NCBI GenBank assembly: GCA_033557465.1
Contig: CM066051.1
Location: 105,687,026-105,751,025, forward strand
Length of the DNA: 64,000 nucleotides
Direction: 5' to 3'
Source of the DNA: Ichthyophis bannanicus
Taxonomy: Eukaryota > Chordata > Amphibia > Gymnophiona > Ichthyophiidae
How positions within the stretch are numbered: position 1 is the stretch's first letter; each line of letters starts with the position of its first letter. Of the stretch, positions 62,801 to 64,000 are shown one piece after another. The notes beneath the pieces are model-generated. The model did no database searches. It saw only the letters and a list, made by a program, of their open reading frames with translations, and was not told the origin of the DNA. The position numbers were made by a program, and so were the translations under genes.

Positions 62801-64000
62801 ACTTGTGTTTTACCGTTCAAAGAAAACATACCATATCCAGGTGGATTCCCAAGGACTATCCTTGAACCGGACCCCTATAACATGTGAGCGCCACCACCTG
62901 CACTCGCAATGAGCTACAGGCCAACCCCTTTTCCAAGCTGGCCTGCAGAAACACTAGCATCTCGGGCAAAGATACAGTCAAGGCCGGCATCCGCGTGCTG
63001 AACATGAATCCTCAAATACTTTCCACACATGTTCATAAGAGGGAAGTGGATCATTTACGTGCCTTCAACAACGTCATAATCACAGGGTTTGAATATCCCC
63101 TCTTTCTCAGCCTCAAGAATCAGGCCGTAAGTGAGAATCAATCCACCTGAGGCATTAGAATGGGACCCTGTGACAATAGATTGGCCTAATCCAGAAGACA
63201 CCACAAGTGATCTACCATCAATCTGAGAAGATCCGCATACCACAGCTGATGCGGCCAATCCGGTGCAACCAACACCACAAGGCCCTGATGGGCTTCAATC
63301 CTTTGCACTAGTCACCCTATAAGTGCCAACAGTGGAAATACATTCAGAATCCCATCCATTGGCCACCTCTGCATCATCCTGCAACATCCTCTCTCGCCAT
63401 CTGCTGAAGAATCTGGCCGCTTTCGCATTCTCGAATGTTGCCATCAGATCCATGATCGGTTGTCCCCAGCGCCTGACTATCTGGGCAAATACCTTGTCAT
63501 TTAGAGACCACTCGGCCAGTTCCAGGTGATACCGACTGAGATAGTCGGCCTGCACGTTTTCTCTGTCAGCCACGTGAGCTGCGGATATGGCCTGCAGGTT
63601 TGTTTCTGCTCAAACCAAGAGCGGGGCAACCTCATCCATGAGAAATACACTCCCTGTGCTCCCCTGACTACTGATGTAAGCCATCGGTGGTGGCGTTGTC
63701 TGAGAACACCCCAACCACCTGCTCTCCTCCAGAGTCCATCGGCTCTGCACCACCTGTGACTCGCGGTGCACTCCCCAGCCAATCAGGCTGGCATCCATGG
63801 TGAACGGGATCCACACCAGTGCCTCCAATGGCCTTCCCACTAGTAGCTTGTCCGAGCACATCCACCATTGCAGTGCCACTCAAGTGTGCGCCCAGGGTAC
63901 CAGGTCTATCATCGCCGCCATTGACCCAAACAGCTGGAAATAGAGCCAGGCCATCGGCGCCGCCATCTGAAGGAACTGCCTGGCCTGATTCTGTATCTTC
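62801..64000 (-). mobile_element. Decayed DIRS running off the window (copy D)
   Basis: Minus-strand pieces: the recombinase start (LILTYGLILEAEKEG) near 63110-63160; the methyltransferase-like domain with PIMDLMATFENAKAARFFSR at 63360-63470; RNase H with WIPFTMDASLIGWGVH near 63790 and a VFSDNATTDGLHQ-like piece near 63690; LLDWA-like text between. RT must continue beyond 64000. Closer to family A than to B in motif wording. Confidence 0.7.

Overview
This window is repeat-dominated vertebrate DNA carrying a short run of exons of one host gene. Abundant tyrosine-recombinase (DIRS) retrotransposons, CR1 elements with an esterase ORF1, L1-type LINEs and a tRNA-derived SINE sharing its 3' tail with an L2-like LINE suggest a large amphibian genome, perhaps a caecilian; the class is inferred, the species is not determined.

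Host gene. Four exons on the minus strand (42904-43039, 32438-32592, 31740-31903, 31160-31241) join in frame with consensus splice sites and encode part of the C-terminal half of a ZSWIM4-type SWIM zinc-finger family protein. The rest of the window is its introns: more than 20.9 kb upstream (43040 to beyond 64000), 10.3 kb between the first two exons seen, and more than 31 kb downstream (1-31159).

Layout. 1-7219 holds an L2-like LINE end, a microsatellite, a decayed DIRS (family C, minus), the 5' end of an L1-type LINE and a CR1 fragment. 7220-30715 is a nest: a decayed plus-strand DIRS (A2) was entered in its leader by a nearly intact minus-strand DIRS (A1, 7250-13290), in its RT gene by a second DIRS family (B1, 15261-20915, itself carrying a LINE and a SINE-type 3' end), and in its right terminal repeat by a third A-family copy (A3, 23832-30510, minus, carrying a LINE end and an LTR-like insert). 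30716-34320 holds three exons and old repeats. 34320-41395 is a broken CR1 carrying DIRS-B2, a solo LTR and a SINE. 41518-42635 is a second solo LTR. 43440-58935 is a 15.5-kb unit with about 290-bp inverted ends, containing a full-length L1-type LINE with a 13-bp target duplication and about 78 copies of a 93-bp satellite. 58936-64000 holds CR1 pieces and two decayed DIRS copies.

Most notable: (1) two diverged solo LTRs with exact 4-bp target duplications each carry an open frame running from the first LTR base in the same phase to related C-termini, suggesting an undescribed protein encoded across the LTR; an empty site for one is present in the window. (2) A nearly intact DIRS with identical inverted repeats, an internal complementary region reproducing the circle junction, an in-frame UAG between gag and pol, and outward-facing splice-donor sequence at its end. 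(3) A satellite array inside a TIR-bounded element. All calls rest on reading the sequence by eye; no searches were run.
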